A DNA stretch of 64,000 nt from Flavobacterium johnsoniae (lineage in GTDB: Bacteria; Bacteroidota; Bacteroidia; Flavobacteriales; Flavobacteriaceae). How positions within the stretch are numbered: the stretch's first letter is position 1; each line of letters opens with the position of its first letter. The notes under the pieces are model-generated. The model was not told where the DNA came from. It ran no database searches and saw only the letters and a program-made list of their open reading frames with translations. The position numbers were made by a program, and so were the translations under genes. The DNA is taken from positions 4,154,001-4,218,000 of the forward strand of contig NZ_CP103794.1 in NCBI RefSeq assembly GCF_030388325.1, written 5' to 3'. Positions 30,618 through 39,134 of the stretch are shown here, piece after piece.

Positions 30618-30656
30618 TTTTGTGGGTATTAAAGTTTAGTAGTGGTTAGATTTTTA

Positions 30657-30790
30657 AACACATAGAAACATAGTTTTTAAAACCGCTCAAAGGCGTTTCA
30701 CTTGCATACATACACATAGCTATGTGTTAAGAAACTAGTTTCTTTTTTATTATCTTTTACAAAAAATAAAAATCTATGTTTCTATGTGTT
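30657..30790. repeat. Nested palindromes between SDR and zinc dehydrogenase genes
   Basis: Perfect 17-bp outer arms (AACACATAGAAACATAG, 30657-30673 and 30774-30790) enclose two perfect palindromes, ACACATAGCTATGTGT (30712-30727) and AAGAAACTAGTTTCTT (30729-30744). Confidence 0.85.
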
Positions 30791-30798
30791 AGAAAAAA

Positions 30799-31812
30799 TT
30801 ATTCTATTTCAATTAACGCTTTGATCACATTACTCTTCGGATCAATCAATTTTCCAAAATCAGTAATCATTTCAGAAAAACTCGTTCTATGTGTGATATA
30901 TTTTTTCGGATCGATTTTTCCTTCTTTCAAACATTTCATTACATATTCGAAATCTTCGATTGTTGCATTTCGGCTACTCATTAAAGTTGATTCTCTTTTG
31001 TGGAAATCTGGATGACTAAAACTTAATTCTCCCTTTTGAAGTCCAACCAAAACAAATCTACCTCCATGTGAAATATAATTGAAAGCGCTGTTCATCACTT
31101 TCTGATTTCCAGTCGCATCAATAACCACATTTGCCATATCGCCGTTTGTTAATTCAGCTAATTTTTGAGCAACATCATCATTTAACGGATTAATCGTTTC
31201 ATCTGCATTCAGTTCCGTTTTACAGAAGTTCAATCTGTAATCGTTAATATCCATAACAATCACTTTAGCTCCGGCAATTTTAGCAAACTGAATCAAGCCA
31301 ATTCCGATTGGTCCTGCTCCCATTACCAAAACGGTGTCCGTTGGTTTTACAGCAGCTCTTCTAACGCCGTGCGCTGCAATTGCCAAAGGTTCAACCAAAG
31401 CCAATTCATCATAATCTAAACCTTGACCGTGCAATAAATATTGTTCTGGAATCGAAACATATTCAGCCATTCCACCATCAATATGAACGCCAAAAACTTT
31501 GATATTTACACAGCAATTTGTTAAACCGTTTCGGCAGGCAACGCATTTTCCGCAGTTAAAATAGGGAATAAAAGTTACTTTATCTCCCGGTTTAAAACCT
31601 GCTGCATTTCCTTTTACATATTCTGCCGCCAATTCGTGGCCTAAAATTCTTGGATATTCAAAATACGGCTGAGTTCCGCCAAAAGCGTGAATATCAGTTC
31701 CGCAGATTCCGATTCTTTTGATTTTCAATAAAACTTCCCCTTCTTTTGGTTCTGGAATATTGGTTTCTTTAAGTAAAAATTCCTGCGGTTTTTCGCAAAC
31801 AATATATTTCAT
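30799..31812 (-). CDS. Zinc-dependent medium-chain dehydrogenase (LgoD/Tdh-like)
   Basis: 337 residues. Catalytic zinc ligands are Cys37 in GICGTDIHAFGG and His59-Glu60 in GHELAAE. A structural zinc site is formed by the cysteines at about 87, 90, 93 and 101 (NCGKCVACRNGLTNC). The NAD loop is VMGAGPIGIGLIQ. The group includes L-galactonate-5-dehydrogenase (LgoD/YjjN), threonine dehydrogenase and sorbitol dehydrogenases. In this cluster it probably oxidises a secondary alcohol of an aldonate or a 3-deoxy-2-keto acid. It is co-directional with the FAH-type hydrolase upstream (208-bp gap that holds a GGATTCGCTATCGCGAAGAC repeat). Confidence 0.83.
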   Translation of the reverse strand: MKYIVCEKPQEFLLKETNIPEPKEGEVLLKIKRIGICGTDIHAFGGTQPYFEYPRILGHELAAEYVKGNAAGFKPGDKVTFIPYFNCGKCVACRNGLTNCCVNIKVFGVHIDGGMAEYVSIPEQYLLHGQGLDYDELALVEPLAIAAHGVRRAAVKPTDTVLVMGAGPIGIGLIQFAKIAGAKVIVMDINDYRLNFCKTELNADETINPLNDDVAQKLAELTNGDMANVVIDATGNQKVMNSAFNYISHGGRFVLVGLQKGELSFSHPDFHKRESTLMSSRNATIEDFEYVMKCLKEGKIDPKKYITHRTSFSEMITDFGKLIDPKSNVIKALIEIE

Positions 31813-31840
31813 TTTTTTGTTTTGTTTAAATTTGTAATTA

Positions 31841-31975
31841 GACGCGGATTATACAGATTCGCTATCGCGAAGACACGGATTAAACGGATTTTTTTATTAA
31901 TTTCCCTAAAAACTTAAATATAAAAATCCGTTTAAATCCGCGTTTTTACGAAGTAAATCCGTTTTATCCGCGTCA
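31841..31975. repeat. GGATTCGCTATCGCGAAGAC repeat, uninterrupted copy
   Basis: The element runs from GACGCGGATTATACAGATTC to AATCCGTTTTATCCGCGTC, in the gap between the FAH-type and zinc dehydrogenase genes. A second copy at 18512-18752 is split by another repeat. Confidence 0.8.
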
Positions 31976-32020
31976 CAACGTACATCATTGGATTATTAGT
32001 TCAAATAACAGATAGATGTG

Positions 32021-32875
32021 TTACTTTTTATAAGCAACCGCTTTCTGTTTGCTTGTTCCTAAACCTTCAATTCCCAATTCCACAACATCGCCCGCTTTAA
32101 TGTAAATCGGATCTGGCTTGATTCCTAAACCAACTCCCGGAGGCGTTCCTGTACTGATAATATCGCCTGGAAGCAACGTCATAAACTGACTTAAATAATG
32201 TACCAGATAAGGAATTTTGAAAACTAAATTTAAAGTATTGCTGTCTTGGTATTTTTTACCGTTTACCGTCAGCCACATTTTTAAATTGTCCACATCTACG
32301 ATTTCGTCTTTTGTAGCCAAAAATGGTCCAAGAGGCGCAAAAGTGTCACTTCCTTTTCCTTTTGCCCATTGACCGCCACGTTCCAATTGAAAAGCTCTTT
32401 CGCTGTAATCATTCAATAAAGCATAACCTGCCACATAATCTAAAGCTTCCGCTTCTTCAACATAACTTGCTTTTTTGCCAACAATAAAAGCCAATTCAAC
32501 TTCCCAGTCTGTTTTTTCGCTATTTTTTGGAATAATCAAATCATCGTCTGGACCGCACAAAGAAGTTGTTGATTTAAAGAAAATAATCGGTTCTGTCGGA
32601 ATCGGTGCATTGGTTTCTTTACAGTGATCGATATAATTTAAACCAATGCAGATAATTTTTGAAGGTCTCGCAACTGGCGAGCCCAAACGCACTGAAGCAT
32701 CTACTTCTGGTAAATTTGGATTGCTTTCTAATGCTTTTTGTAATTTTTCCAATCCGTTTTCTTCAAAGAAACTTTCGTTAAAATCGGTTACAATCGCAGA
32801 AACATCATATCTCTTTTCTCCAATCAAAACTCCAGGTTTCTCTTTTCCGATTTCTCCAAAACGTATTAATTTCAT
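32021..32875 (-). CDS. Fumarylacetoacetate hydrolase family, probable 2,4-diketo-3-deoxy-L-fuconate hydrolase
   Basis: 284 residues. An N-terminal cap about 1-65 is followed by the FAH domain, with KIICIGLNYIDHCKETNAP, metal-ligand segment DWEVELAFIVGKKA, GYALLNDYSERAFQ, KGSDTFAPLGPF and IISTGTPPGVGLG. The family member closest in layout cleaves 2,4-diketo-3-deoxy-L-fuconate or -rhamnonate to pyruvate and L-lactate, the last step of the oxidative 6-deoxyhexose route. It is the first gene of the leftward catabolic set and is divergent from the CoA-transferase operon across a 366-bp promoter region. Confidence 0.85.
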   Translation of the reverse strand: MKLIRFGEIGKEKPGVLIGEKRYDVSAIVTDFNESFFEENGLEKLQKALESNPNLPEVDASVRLGSPVARPSKIICIGLNYIDHCKETNAPIPTEPIIFFKSTTSLCGPDDDLIIPKNSEKTDWEVELAFIVGKKASYVEEAEALDYVAGYALLNDYSERAFQLERGGQWAKGKGSDTFAPLGPFLATKDEIVDVDNLKMWLTVNGKKYQDSNTLNLVFKIPYLVHYLSQFMTLLPGDIISTGTPPGVGLGIKPDPIYIKAGDVVELGIEGLGTSKQKAVAYKK

Positions 32876-32956
32876 AATCGTATATTTTTAGTTGTTAGTT
32901 TATCATTTGTTGTCATTCTTCATTTATAAATTCAAAATTCCTTAAAAAGAGCAAAG

Positions 32957-32990
32957 CAAAATTAATAAATGTAAAATTTACAATTACAAA
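32957..32990 (-). promoter_or_regulatory. Leftward promoter with TGTA-N5-TACA site
   Basis: On the minus strand TAATTTTG (32957-32964) and TTTG (32987-32990) form a -7/-33 pair with 22-bp spacing for the FAH-type gene. The palindrome TGTAAAATTTACA (32970-32982) lies between the two boxes. Confidence 0.5.
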
Positions 32991-33148
32991 AATACTTTTT
33001 AAAAATTAATATCCGAGCTATATTTTATTTTCCGTTAATGAAAATGACTAAACTTTAAATTTTTATAACATTTTTTAGACGGTTTGTAAAAAATCTATCA
33101 CTAATTATCCATTTATGTAAAAAAGATTTCTTAAAAAGAAAGGATTTC

Positions 33149-33195
33149 TTGTGCATTTAAATCTTATTTCTACTTTTGTAATTGTATTTTTTACA
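33149..33195 (+). promoter_or_regulatory. Rightward operon promoter with TGTA-N5-TACA site
   Basis: TTG (33149-33151), 19 bp, then TACTTTTG (33171-33178), the Bacteroidetes -33/-7 pattern, for the solute-binding-fold/CoA-transferase operon. TGTATTTTTTACA (33183-33195) lies just downstream, over the expected start site, as for a repressor. The rest of the 366-bp gap shows nothing further. Confidence 0.6.
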
Positions 33196-33241
33196 TTTAT
33201 TATTTCAATCGATTTCACTACTCAAAAATTCCTATATAAAA

Positions 33242-34390
33242 ATGATAAAATTAAAAGGCATAACTTGGAATCATACAAGAGGTTTGCTTCCTATGGTTGC
33301 CACATCGCAACGCTTTACTGAATTACATCCTGATGTTGAAATTTCTTGGGAGAAAAGAAGTTTACAAGAATTTGCCGATGCTTCAATTGAAGATCTTGCC
33401 AAAAGGTTTGATTTATTGGTAATTGATCACCCTTGGACAGGTTTTGGAGCGCAGACTAAAGCGATTCTTCCTTTATCTGATTATTTATCAAACGAATATA
33501 TTAAAGATCAAGAAAGTAATACCGTTGGAAAATCGTACGGAAGTTATGTTTTTCATGATAAATTATGGGCGTTGCCAATTGATGCAGCAACTCCGGTTGC
33601 CTCTGCCCGATTAGATCTTTTAGAAAAAAACAATTTAGAAGTTCCTAAAACTTACGATGATTTATTGGCTTTAGCCAAAAAAGGTTTAGTTGCCTTTGCA
33701 GGAATTCCAGTAGATGTTTTAATGAGTTTTTATATGTTTTGCTGCAGTTTGGGCGAAGCTCCTTTTCTCTCTGAAGAAAAAGTGATTTCTGAAACTACGG
33801 GAATCAAAGCGCTTCAAATGTTTAGAGAACTGGCGCAGTTGATTGATCCCGCAAACTTTAACCGTAATCCAATTCAGGTTTATGAAGCGATGGTAAATTC
33901 AAACGAAATTGCCTATTGTCCGTTTGCTTACGGTTATTCTAATTATTCTCGCATTGGCTACAGCCAAAACCTTTTACATTTTTATGATTTAGTGAAACTG
34001 AATGAAAATCCAATGATTTCTTCTTTGGGAGGAACTGGATTAGCGGTTTCATCATTCAGCGAAAATATTGAAACCTCCATAAAATACGCTGAATTTACTT
34101 GTTCATCACAGGTTCAGCAGAATATTTATACCGATAATGGCGGTCAGCCAGGACATTTACAAGCTTGGAAAAGTGAGCGAATTAATAGTGTAACGCACGA
34201 TTATTTCAAAAATACGTTGCCAGCTTTAGAGCGTGCTTTCCTTCGTCCGAGATATTATGGTCACATGTATTTCCAAGATCATGCTGGAGATGTTGTTCGC
34301 AATTATTTGATGAATGGCGGAGAAGAATTAAAAGTTTTGGAAGAAATGAATTCGCTTTACGCGGAATCTCTAAAAATCCAGACCGTATGA
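33242..34390 (+). CDS. Solute-binding-protein fold (CUT1-like), no signal peptide, orphan
   Basis: 382 residues from the ATG at 33242. A longer frame from 33182 adds a leader that overlaps the promoter and is unlikely. The sequence begins directly with the first beta strand (MIKLKGITWNHTRGLLPMV) and has neither a secretion signal nor a lipobox. The body is typical of extracellular sugar-binding proteins: LAKRFDLLVIDHPWTGFG, DKLWALPIDAATPVASARL, NNLEVPKTYDDLLALAKKG, GGTGLAVSSFSENIE. No ABC permease or ATPase gene is in the window. It overlaps the next gene, a CoA-transferase, by 4 bp. A cytoplasmic binding, sensing or enzymatic role is likely; what it does is unknown. A second protein of the same fold is encoded at 36674. 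Confidence 0.8.
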   Translation: MIKLKGITWNHTRGLLPMVATSQRFTELHPDVEISWEKRSLQEFADASIEDLAKRFDLLVIDHPWTGFGAQTKAILPLSDYLSNEYIKDQESNTVGKSYGSYVFHDKLWALPIDAATPVASARLDLLEKNNLEVPKTYDDLLALAKKGLVAFAGIPVDVLMSFYMFCCSLGEAPFLSEEKVISETTGIKALQMFRELAQLIDPANFNRNPIQVYEAMVNSNEIAYCPFAYGYSNYSRIGYSQNLLHFYDLVKLNENPMISSLGGTGLAVSSFSENIETSIKYAEFTCSSQVQQNIYTDNGGQPGHLQAWKSERINSVTHDYFKNTLPALERAFLRPRYYGHMYFQDHAGDVVRNYLMNGGEELKVLEEMNSLYAESLKIQTV

Positions 34391-35538
34391 GACCTTTAGA
34401 AGGATTAATTGTTTTGGAATTCTGTCAGTTTTTAGCAGGACCTTCAGCGGGTTTAAAACTGGCTGATTTGGGCGCACGCGTCATCAAAATCGAGCGTCCT
34501 GTAAAAGGTGAAGCCTGCAGACAATTGAGCATCAAAGATTTATTTGTTGATGATAGCAGTTTGCTTTTTCATACGATTAACAGAAATAAAGAATCTTTTG
34601 CAGCCGATTTGAAAAATCCTGACGAATTGGTTTTAATCAAAAAACTAATCGAAAAGGCTGATATTATGACGCATAATTTCAGACCCGGAGTAATGGAAAA
34701 AATCGGTTTAGATTTTGAAAATACTTTAGCTATTAATCCGCAGCTTATTTACGGAACGATTACAGGTTACGGAAACGAAGGCCCGTGGGCAAAAAAACCG
34801 GGACAAGATTTGTTGTTACAATCGCTTTCCGGATTAAGCTGGTTAAGCGGACGCAAAAGTCAAGGCCCAGTTCCTTTTGGTTTGGCTGTAGCCGATTTAA
34901 TGTGCGGCAATCATTTTGTACAAGGAATTTTGGCAGCGCTTTTAAAAAGAGCTAAAACCAAAAAAGGAGTTTTGGTAGAAGTGAGTTTATTGGAATCTAT
35001 TCTCGATGTACAATTTGAAGCCATTACTTCTTTCTTAAACGATGGCGGACAACAGCCAGAAAGAGGTGATATCAAAGGAAGCGCACATGCTTTTTTAAGC
35101 GCGCCATATGGCGTTTATGCAACTATTGACGGCTATTTATCGTTGGCAATGGGCGATTTAATCTTTATAGGAAAAACTTTGGGATTGGATTTAAACGCTT
35201 ACGCGGATAAACATCTTTGGTTTGAAAAAAGAGATGAAATCAGAACAATTTTAAGCGAAAGGATTAAAACCCAAACTTCTGATTACTGGATTGAAATCCT
35301 GCAAAAAGAAGGTATTTGGTGCGGAAAAGTTTTCAATTACGAAGAACTCGACAATCAACCTTTTGTAACTGAATTACAGCTGAAACAAACCGTAAAAAAT
35401 ACCGAAGGCGAAACTTTGGTAACCACCAGAAGTCCGATCCAATTGGATGGAGAAATTTTGCTAAGTAAAAAAGCAGCGCCAAAAGTAGGTCAAGATAATT
35501 TGAATATTCACGAAAAATTTTTAAACAGCCAGAAATGA
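34387..35538 (+). CDS. Class III CoA-transferase (CaiB/BaiF family), copy 1
   Basis: 383 residues. N-terminal MRPLEGLIVLEFCQFLAGPS and the segment LADLGARVIKIERPVKGEAC match the family. The nucleophilic Asp, which forms the glutamyl/aspartyl-CoA type intermediate, is Asp170 in GLAVADLMCG, at the position of Asp169 in formyl-CoA transferase. It moves CoA from a donor acyl-CoA to a carboxylic acid. It overlaps both neighbours by 4 bp (ATGA) and is a close paralogue of the next gene, with shared blocks HTINRNKESFA, HNFRPGVME, PGQDLLLQSL and QGILAAL. The acid substrate is unknown; the FucP-type transporter and MaoC dehydratase in the operon suggest a sugar-derived hydroxy acid. Confidence 0.87.
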   Translation: MRPLEGLIVLEFCQFLAGPSAGLKLADLGARVIKIERPVKGEACRQLSIKDLFVDDSSLLFHTINRNKESFAADLKNPDELVLIKKLIEKADIMTHNFRPGVMEKIGLDFENTLAINPQLIYGTITGYGNEGPWAKKPGQDLLLQSLSGLSWLSGRKSQGPVPFGLAVADLMCGNHFVQGILAALLKRAKTKKGVLVEVSLLESILDVQFEAITSFLNDGGQQPERGDIKGSAHAFLSAPYGVYATIDGYLSLAMGDLIFIGKTLGLDLNAYADKHLWFEKRDEIRTILSERIKTQTSDYWIEILQKEGIWCGKVFNYEELDNQPFVTELQLKQTVKNTEGETLVTTRSPIQLDGEILLSKKAAPKVGQDNLNIHEKFLNSQK

Positions 35539-36674
35539 AACCATTAGAAGATTATTTAATTGTAGATTTCAGTCAGTTTCTTTCGGGGCCGTCGGCGAGT
35601 TTGCGTCTGGCCGATTTAGGAGCGCGTGTGATAAAAATTGAAAAACCAGGAACGGGAGATATCTGCCGTACTTTATATACTTCTGATTTGATTATGAACG
35701 GCGAATCCTCTGTTTTTCATACCATCAACAGAAACAAAGAATCTTTTGCCATTGATTTTAAACAGCCTGAAGAACTTCAAAATTTAAAAAAATTATTAGC
35801 CAAAGCTGATGTTGTCATGCATAATTTCAGACCTGGAGTTATGGAACGCATTGGATTAAGTTATGACGATGTAAAAAACATAAATCCGAATGTGATTTAC
35901 GGATCTATTTCAGGTTTTGGAGAACATCCAGATTTGAAAGATTTACCGGGGCAGGATTTGCTTTTACAATCATTAACGGCTTTAACTTGGCTGAGCGGTA
36001 ATCAAGAAGATGGACCAGTTCCAATGGGATTGTCGATTGTAGATATGCTTGCCGGCGCACATTTAGCTCAAGGAATTTTAGCTGCTTTATACAGAAAAGC
36101 AACTCATAATATTGGAGCACAAATTCAGGTAAGTATGCTGGAATCGGCGTTTGATTTTCAGTTTGAAACTATTACGACTTATTTTAATGACGGAGGTGAA
36201 TTGCCAGTTCGAACTAAAACGAATAACGCACACGCTTATTTGGGCGCGCCATACGGAATTTACAAAACTATAAACGGCTATTTGGCACTAGCAATGGGCT
36301 CGATTCCTGTTTTGGCTTCTTTACTTAAATGTGACGCTTTATTACAATTCCCTGAAAATAAATTTACACTTAGAGACGAAATCAAAAATATCCTTGCCGC
36401 TCATTTGCAAACGCAGGAAACACAATTTTGGCTGGATATTTTAGAACCCGCAGACATTTGGTGCGCAGGAGTTTTAAATTATCAACAATTATTTGCAGAA
36501 GATGGTTTTAAGGTTTTGAATTTTACGCAACAAGTCGAAATGCTTGACGGTTATAGTTATAAAACAACACGCTGTCCGATAAAAATTGATGGCGAATATC
36601 TGACTTCAGGAAAAGGTTCGCCGAAACTAGGTCAGGACAACGAGAAAATTATTAAAGAATTTATAGACTGTTAA
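35535..36674 (+). CDS. Class III CoA-transferase (CaiB/BaiF family), copy 2
   Basis: 379 residues. It keeps the same catalytic Asp170 (GLSIVDMLAGAH) and the same length and motif order as copy 1, so the pair arose by tandem duplication and both are probably active. Heterodimeric class III transferases are known, for example succinyl-CoA:malate CoA-transferase SmtAB of Chloroflexus; an AB complex is therefore plausible. Differences cluster in the segment after residue 175 and in the C-terminal third. It overlaps copy 1 by 4 bp and the following solute-binding-fold gene by 1 bp (TAATG). Confidence 0.86.
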   Translation: MKPLEDYLIVDFSQFLSGPSASLRLADLGARVIKIEKPGTGDICRTLYTSDLIMNGESSVFHTINRNKESFAIDFKQPEELQNLKKLLAKADVVMHNFRPGVMERIGLSYDDVKNINPNVIYGSISGFGEHPDLKDLPGQDLLLQSLTALTWLSGNQEDGPVPMGLSIVDMLAGAHLAQGILAALYRKATHNIGAQIQVSMLESAFDFQFETITTYFNDGGELPVRTKTNNAHAYLGAPYGIYKTINGYLALAMGSIPVLASLLKCDALLQFPENKFTLRDEIKNILAAHLQTQETQFWLDILEPADIWCAGVLNYQQLFAEDGFKVLNFTQQVEMLDGYSYKTTRCPIKIDGEYLTSGKGSPKLGQDNEKIIKEFIDC

Positions 36675-37930
36675 TGGAAAAAATTAGAATCGCCGTTCGT
36701 AAATTCGATCCTTTCGAAAGTACACTTCGAAAATTATGGGATGCATTTTCACTTCAAAATAATATAAAAATGGAAGCTGAAATGGTTGCCTTAGAACTTC
36801 ATGATTTATATGAAACTACCATTTCAGATAAAGGTTTAAAAGAAGGAAAATGGGATATCGCTCATATCAATACCGATTGGATTTTTGATGCTGCAAACGA
36901 AAATGCGGTTCTTAATTTGTTTTCCTTAATTGGTGAAAATCCGCCAGAAAACTATCCTTTTGGATGGCATAAATCGCTTTTGCATTTGCAGAAATTAAGC
37001 AATGGCATTTTCGGACTTCCATTTCACGATGGCCCAGAATGTCTCATTTACAGAAAAGATTTATTCGAAAACGAAGCAGAAAAAGAGAATTTTAAAAAAC
37101 AATTTGGTTACGAACTTGCTACACCAAAAACTTGGCAGGAATTTTCAGAAATTGCGACATTCTTTAATCGTCCCGAACAAAATTTATACGGTGCTGTTTT
37201 TGCCAATTATCCAGACGGACATAATATGGTTTTTGATTTTTGCCTGCAATTATGGACGCGAGGCGGATCTTTATTAAACAAAAAAAATCAGATTGATATT
37301 CATAATGAAGCGGCGATAAAAGCATTAGATTTTTATAGAAAAATGGTCAATGACAAAAATGCGGTTCATCCAAAATCGAGAGAATTTGGTTCGGTTGAAG
37401 CAGGTTTAGCTTTCGCCGAAGGACAAGCAGCAATGGCAATCAACTGGTTCGGATTTGCTTCGATGGCAGAAGTAATTGACGAATCGAAAGTGAAAGGAAA
37501 AATCGATATCACTTCTCTCCCAGCTGATCCTGGTTATAAAACGGCTTCTTTAAACGTATATTGGTTGTATACAATTGGTTCTGGAAGCAAACACAAAAAA
37601 CTAGCATATGATTTTTTACGTTTTGCAACTACACCAGAAAGTGATAAATTATTGACAGCAGAAGGCGGAATTGGATGTAGAAAATCCACTTGGAAAGATG
37701 AAGAAATCAATACTTTAATTCCGTTTTATCATAAACTGGAAATGCTTCACGAAAATGCATTGACATTACCTCAAACGCCAATCTGGCCAAAAGTCGCAGA
37801 ACTTATTGACGGAGCGGTTTTAAAAGCCATTGAAACTGATATTCCATCGGAAATACTTTTAGAAGAAACTCAAAAGAAAATAAGAAAACTAAGTCAAGGA
37901 ACAACATTACACGGCTCTGTCAAAAATTAA
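36674..37930 (+). CDS. Second solute-binding-protein fold (CUT1-like), no signal peptide
   Basis: 418 residues starting MEKIRIAVRKFDPFESTLRK, with no secretion signal. Typical sugar-binding-protein blocks follow: GKWDIAHINTDWIFDAANEN, GIFGLPFHDGPECLIYRKDL, ELATPKTWQEFSEIATFF, FAEGQAAMAINWFGFASMAE, and the late HKKLAYDFLRFATTPES. It is only distantly similar to the first such protein (33242), so the two may bind different ligands or form a complex. It lies between CoA-transferase copy 2 (1-bp overlap) and a Gfo/Idh/MocA gene (33 bp), with no transporter components nearby. Function unknown. Confidence 0.8.
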   Translation: MEKIRIAVRKFDPFESTLRKLWDAFSLQNNIKMEAEMVALELHDLYETTISDKGLKEGKWDIAHINTDWIFDAANENAVLNLFSLIGENPPENYPFGWHKSLLHLQKLSNGIFGLPFHDGPECLIYRKDLFENEAEKENFKKQFGYELATPKTWQEFSEIATFFNRPEQNLYGAVFANYPDGHNMVFDFCLQLWTRGGSLLNKKNQIDIHNEAAIKALDFYRKMVNDKNAVHPKSREFGSVEAGLAFAEGQAAMAINWFGFASMAEVIDESKVKGKIDITSLPADPGYKTASLNVYWLYTIGSGSKHKKLAYDFLRFATTPESDKLLTAEGGIGCRKSTWKDEEINTLIPFYHKLEMLHENALTLPQTPIWPKVAELIDGAVLKAIETDIPSEILLEETQKKIRKLSQGTTLHGSVKN

Positions 37931-37963
37931 AATTGACAGGCTTAATTTCAAAATATAGAACAA

Positions 37964-39037
37964 ATGAATATTCCCTATAAACCTTTACTTCCACAAACAG
38001 AACAACCAATTGTGATTATTGGAGCAAGCGGTATTGTAAAAGATGCGCATCTTCCTGCTTATGAAATGGCTGGTTTTAAAGTTTTTGGTATTACTAATAG
38101 AACGATTTCGAAAGCATACGATTTACAGAAACAATTCAAAATCGATTATGTTTTTGAAAGTGTTGCCGATGCAGTTAAAAATGCGCCTTCAAACACTGTT
38201 TACGATATTACCGTTTTACCTGATCAATATATCGAAATTTTAGAGCAATTGCCTGATGGATCTGCAGTTTTGATTCAGAAACCAATGGGAAATGATTTAT
38301 CACAGGCTCGCGAAATTGTCGAAGTTTGCGAAAGAAAAAATTTAGTTGCTGCTATCAATTTCCAGTTGCGTTTTGCCTCTTTTGTAAGTGCTGCCAGATA
38401 TTTAATCGATCAGGGAATTATTGGCGAATTATATGATTTAGAATTTAAAGTTACCGTAAATACTCCTTGGGAATTATTTCCTTTAATAAAAGAGCATCCA
38501 AGATTGGAAATTCTTTTCCACAGCGTGCATTATATTGACTGCATTAGATCTTTTCTGGGTAATCCGAAAAGTGTTTATGCTAAAACAGCCAAACATCCGC
38601 TTAAAAAATTATCTTCAAGTCGATCTACGATTATTCTGGATTATGGAGAAGATAAACATGTTGTAATCAATACGAATCATGATCATCACTTTGGTCCAAA
38701 ACATGAAGAAAGTTATATTAAATGGGAAGGAACAAAAGGCGCCGTTAAAGCAAAAATGGGATTGTTAATGAATTATCCTGACGGTTTGCCAGATGTTTTT
38801 GAATACGCTTTGCCAAAAAAAAGTAATGAAAATGAATACGAATGGACAGAAGTGAAATTAGAAGGTTCTTGGTTTCCTGAAGCTTTTATTGGCGCAATGT
38901 CTAATCTCATGCGTTACAAAGAGGGTTCTGACGATAAATTGTCTGCTAGCGTTCAAGATGTCTTAGGCACGATGAAAGTTGTAGAAGCCTGCTACGCGAG
39001 CAGTAAAAATGGCGGAATTTCTTTTGAAGAAGTGTAA
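37964..39037 (+). CDS. Gfo/Idh/MocA family oxidoreductase
   Basis: 357 residues. The Rossmann motif is VIIGASGIVKDAHLPAYEMA, and the family Lys-Pro is in IQKPMGNDLSQAREIVEV. The substrate domain from about 130 includes NFQLRFASFVSAARYLIDQG and the HSVHYIDCIRSFLG helix that usually supplies a catalytic His. It is the fifth gene of the rightward operon. It probably oxidises or reduces a sugar, aldonate or ketone of the same pathway as the CoA-transferases. It differs clearly from the other Gfo/Idh/MocA gene at 22808. Confidence 0.85.
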   Translation: MNIPYKPLLPQTEQPIVIIGASGIVKDAHLPAYEMAGFKVFGITNRTISKAYDLQKQFKIDYVFESVADAVKNAPSNTVYDITVLPDQYIEILEQLPDGSAVLIQKPMGNDLSQAREIVEVCERKNLVAAINFQLRFASFVSAARYLIDQGIIGELYDLEFKVTVNTPWELFPLIKEHPRLEILFHSVHYIDCIRSFLGNPKSVYAKTAKHPLKKLSSSRSTIILDYGEDKHVVINTNHDHHFGPKHEESYIKWEGTKGAVKAKMGLLMNYPDGLPDVFEYALPKKSNENEYEWTEVKLEGSWFPEAFIGAMSNLMRYKEGSDDKLSASVQDVLGTMKVVEACYASSKNGGISFEEV

Positions 39038-39134
39038 TTAAAACACTATATTTCAAAACCAAAAAAAAACAAATTTAAGCCTTCTTCAAAACAAACGTAT
39101 TTTTAAAGTAAGGCCGACAAAAAATAACTATAAT

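Noticed and set aside
33182..33241. Longer start of the first solute-binding fold giving a hydrophobic leader that looks like a signal peptide
   Set aside because: The extension would start within a few bases of the -7 box and overlaps the operator-like site. It has no normal signal-peptide cleavage site and the second such protein lacks one as well.
33242..37930. Reading the two binding folds as parts of an ABC sugar transporter
   Set aside because: No signal peptides, no permease and no ATPase genes; the operon instead has an MFS symporter.
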